From an uncultured Selenomonadales bacterium (GTDB taxonomy: Bacteria > Bacillota > Negativicutes > Selenomonadales > Selenomonadaceae): 7,068 nucleotides of DNA. The notes under the pieces were generated by a model. The model saw only the letters and a list, made by a program, of their open reading frames with translations. It made no database searches and was not told where the DNA came from. Each line of letters opens with the position of its first letter. The first letter of the stretch is position 1. The position numbers were made by a program, and so were the translations under genes. The DNA lies in NCBI GenBank assembly GCA_946403735.1, contig CAMJAZ010000081.1, positions 1 through 7,068 of the forward strand. The letters are read 5' to 3'. Shown one piece after another: positions 6,701 to 7,068 of the stretch.

Positions 6701-7068
6701 AAATGGCGCGTCAATGGCTATCCTCACGATTGAAGATTTTGACGCAAATATTAACGTGATAATTTTTCCCAGCGTCTTTAGTAAGTATCAAGATTTTCTT
6801 GCGGAAGAAAAAATTTTTGTAGTCGAAGGTACGACAGATTTTTCACGCGGCGACGTTGAAATTTTCGCGGACAGATTAACGCCGATTGATGATTACACGC
6901 CAGATATTTATTTGACGCTCACAAATTCTACGAACAACGCGATGACTAAGCAGTCGTTAAAAAAGATTTTTGCAGAGAATCAAGGCGACAGTGAAATTTA
7001 TCTGCGCCAAAATGGAAGGTGGACACAAGTTAAAAATCAAGGTAAAATTTCTATTGATGAAGATGTTT
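3723..7068 (+). CDS. dnaE: DNA polymerase III alpha subunit, C-terminus cut by the window edge
   Basis: This is the replicative polymerase subunit that extends DNA at the fork. 1115 codons are present without interruption, and probably only a few tens are missing. The N-terminal PHP domain keeps all nine metal-binding positions known from active family members: His22, His24, Asp31, His56, Glu81, His99, Cys149, Asp217 and His219. A built-in proofreading nuclease is therefore likely. The polymerase core has PGRGSAAGS (368-376), the catalytic pair Asp411 and Asp413 in PDIDIDF, and the third aspartate Asp561 in DFLGLRTLT. QQNLF (909-913) fits the sliding-clamp binding motif. GYYVTGHPLDDY (943-954) and an OB fold from about 980 follow. 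The start is uncertain: a TAA at 3717-3719 lies just upstream in frame, ATG 3723 is the only NTG start before the HLHVHT motif, and it has no clear ribosome binding site. Homologues usually begin 2-5 residues before HLHVHT, which here would be the ATT codon at 3768. The first 15 residues are largely encoded by a heptamer repeat. Confidence 0.97.
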   Translation, partial: MKNNSTLRITNYELRINFAHLHVHTAYSLLDGASRIDNLLDAAKKFGMDSIAITDHGVMYGAIEFYKAAIQRDIKPIIGCEVYLAPKSHLDKDTTERFHLVLLAENNVGYKNLIKLVSIASIDGFYYRPRVDLELLREYHEGIIALSACVQGEIPQAILNNNISRAVELVETYVEIFGKDNFFLEIQNHGLDAEKKVRDALIKISRDLNINLVATNDVHYVNREDSAAHDVLLCLQTGKLLKDEYRLKFNSADYYLKSPAEMYELFAEVPEACENTVKIAQRCNVEFNFGEIHLPAFDVPKNFSNADDYLRELCHRKIYDHYKNPDDKIFARTNYELDVIKNMGYAGYFLIVQDFINYAKKNNIPVGPGRGSAAGSVVAYLLGITEIDPLKYNLLFERFLNPDRVSMPDIDIDFCYRRREEVIDYVKEKYGESHVAQIVTFGTMAAKAAIRDVARVMDIPYTESSRIVDMIPNELKMTLDKALESSPKLKADYENNSRTKEIFDLARQLEGLPRHASVHAAGIVISKDELTSYLPLNNLKGTIVTQFDKDGIEQLGLLKMDFLGLRTLTIIDDAIKNIKSNSGVDVDISKIPLDDEKTALMLSRGDTGAVFQMESAGMTRLVIDLKPTCFEDLIPTIALFRPGPLGSGMVKDFIDGKHGLRRPTYLHPKLEPILRETFGVILYQEQVMQIVQALAGFSLSQADLLRRAMAKKKASIISAQKETFLNGCTNNEIEIALAEKIFKLLENFADYGFNKSHSAAYALLAWQTAYLKAHYKTEFMAATLSSVMDSDKIFSYIDQAKRMNIKISPPDINSSGVHFRAEGNKIYFALSAIKNLGESAIEGVVKIRDSGEKFKSLTDFCNRVGAKTFNRTALENLIKCGAFDSVQKNRKGLIESLPRILNEARNSSQQNLFEAEFSEMLYKTETVDFSTSEKLKFEKEILGYYVTGHPLDDYKEKISYLQSIDSIRRKIDKIKNFVKIGGLVTNYRYVRTKNGASMAILTIEDFDANINVIIFPSVFSKYQDFLAEEKIFVVEGTTDFSRGDVEIFADRLTPIDDYTPDIYLTLTNSTNNAMTKQSLKKIFAENQGDSEIYLRQNGRWTQVKNQGKISIDEDV
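3741..3768 (+). repeat. Four tandem 7-bp repeats in the first codons of dnaE
   Basis: TTACGAA occurs at 3741-3747, 3748-3754 and 3755-3761, and TTACGCA at 3762-3768. Because 7 is not a multiple of 3, the encoded peptide repeats every 21 bases (LRITNYE, then LRI). The array lies between the only upstream ATG and the conserved PHP domain. I recall such ATTACGAATTACG runs as frequent intergenic repeats in several bacterial groups, so it is probably intergenic DNA that has become, or only appears to be, part of the gene. Confidence 0.85.

Overview
The window reads as chromosomal DNA from an AT-rich anaerobic Firmicute. My best guess is the Negativicutes (Selenomonadales/Acidaminococcales type, gut or rumen). 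The basis is purine-rich Shine-Dalgarno sites, AT-rich codon use, a full-length DnaE with its PHP domain, and an RTX-like protein whose N-terminal style (KIFDMQRFAA) I associate from memory with that class. This placement is inference, not a search result.

Layout. Bases 1-48 are a GC-rich hairpin leader with a Shine-Dalgarno site. Bases 49-1665 are one decayed gene for a large RTX-like, calcium-binding-type repeat protein: the reading frame shifts three times by +1 and then meets an in-frame TAG, and the C-terminal module beyond the TAG is still recognisable. Bases 1666-1961 hold no convincing gene, only the promoter region and a strong ribosome binding site for the next gene. Bases 1962-3554 encode an intact secreted subtype B tannase-like esterase with a complete catalytic set. 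Bases 3555-3722 are a compact block of three inverted repeats, including a probable terminator. From 3723 to the end of the window runs the replicative DNA polymerase III alpha subunit gene dnaE, intact but cut by the window edge shortly before its expected C-terminus.

All features are on the plus strand. The three genes do not look like one operon: each is separated by about 170-300 bases, and a terminator-like block lies between the tannase and dnaE. The tannase would release phenolic acids such as gallate from plant esters outside the cytoplasmic membrane. The RTX-like protein would have been a surface or secreted protein but now looks dead. dnaE is housekeeping.

I see no new multi-gene system. 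The points most worth a second look are the staged decay of the RTX-like gene, whose own repeats show where bases were gained; the 7-bp tandem repeat that forms the first codons of dnaE and leaves its true start unclear; and the palindrome block between the tannase and dnaE, which resembles a dispersed repeat.
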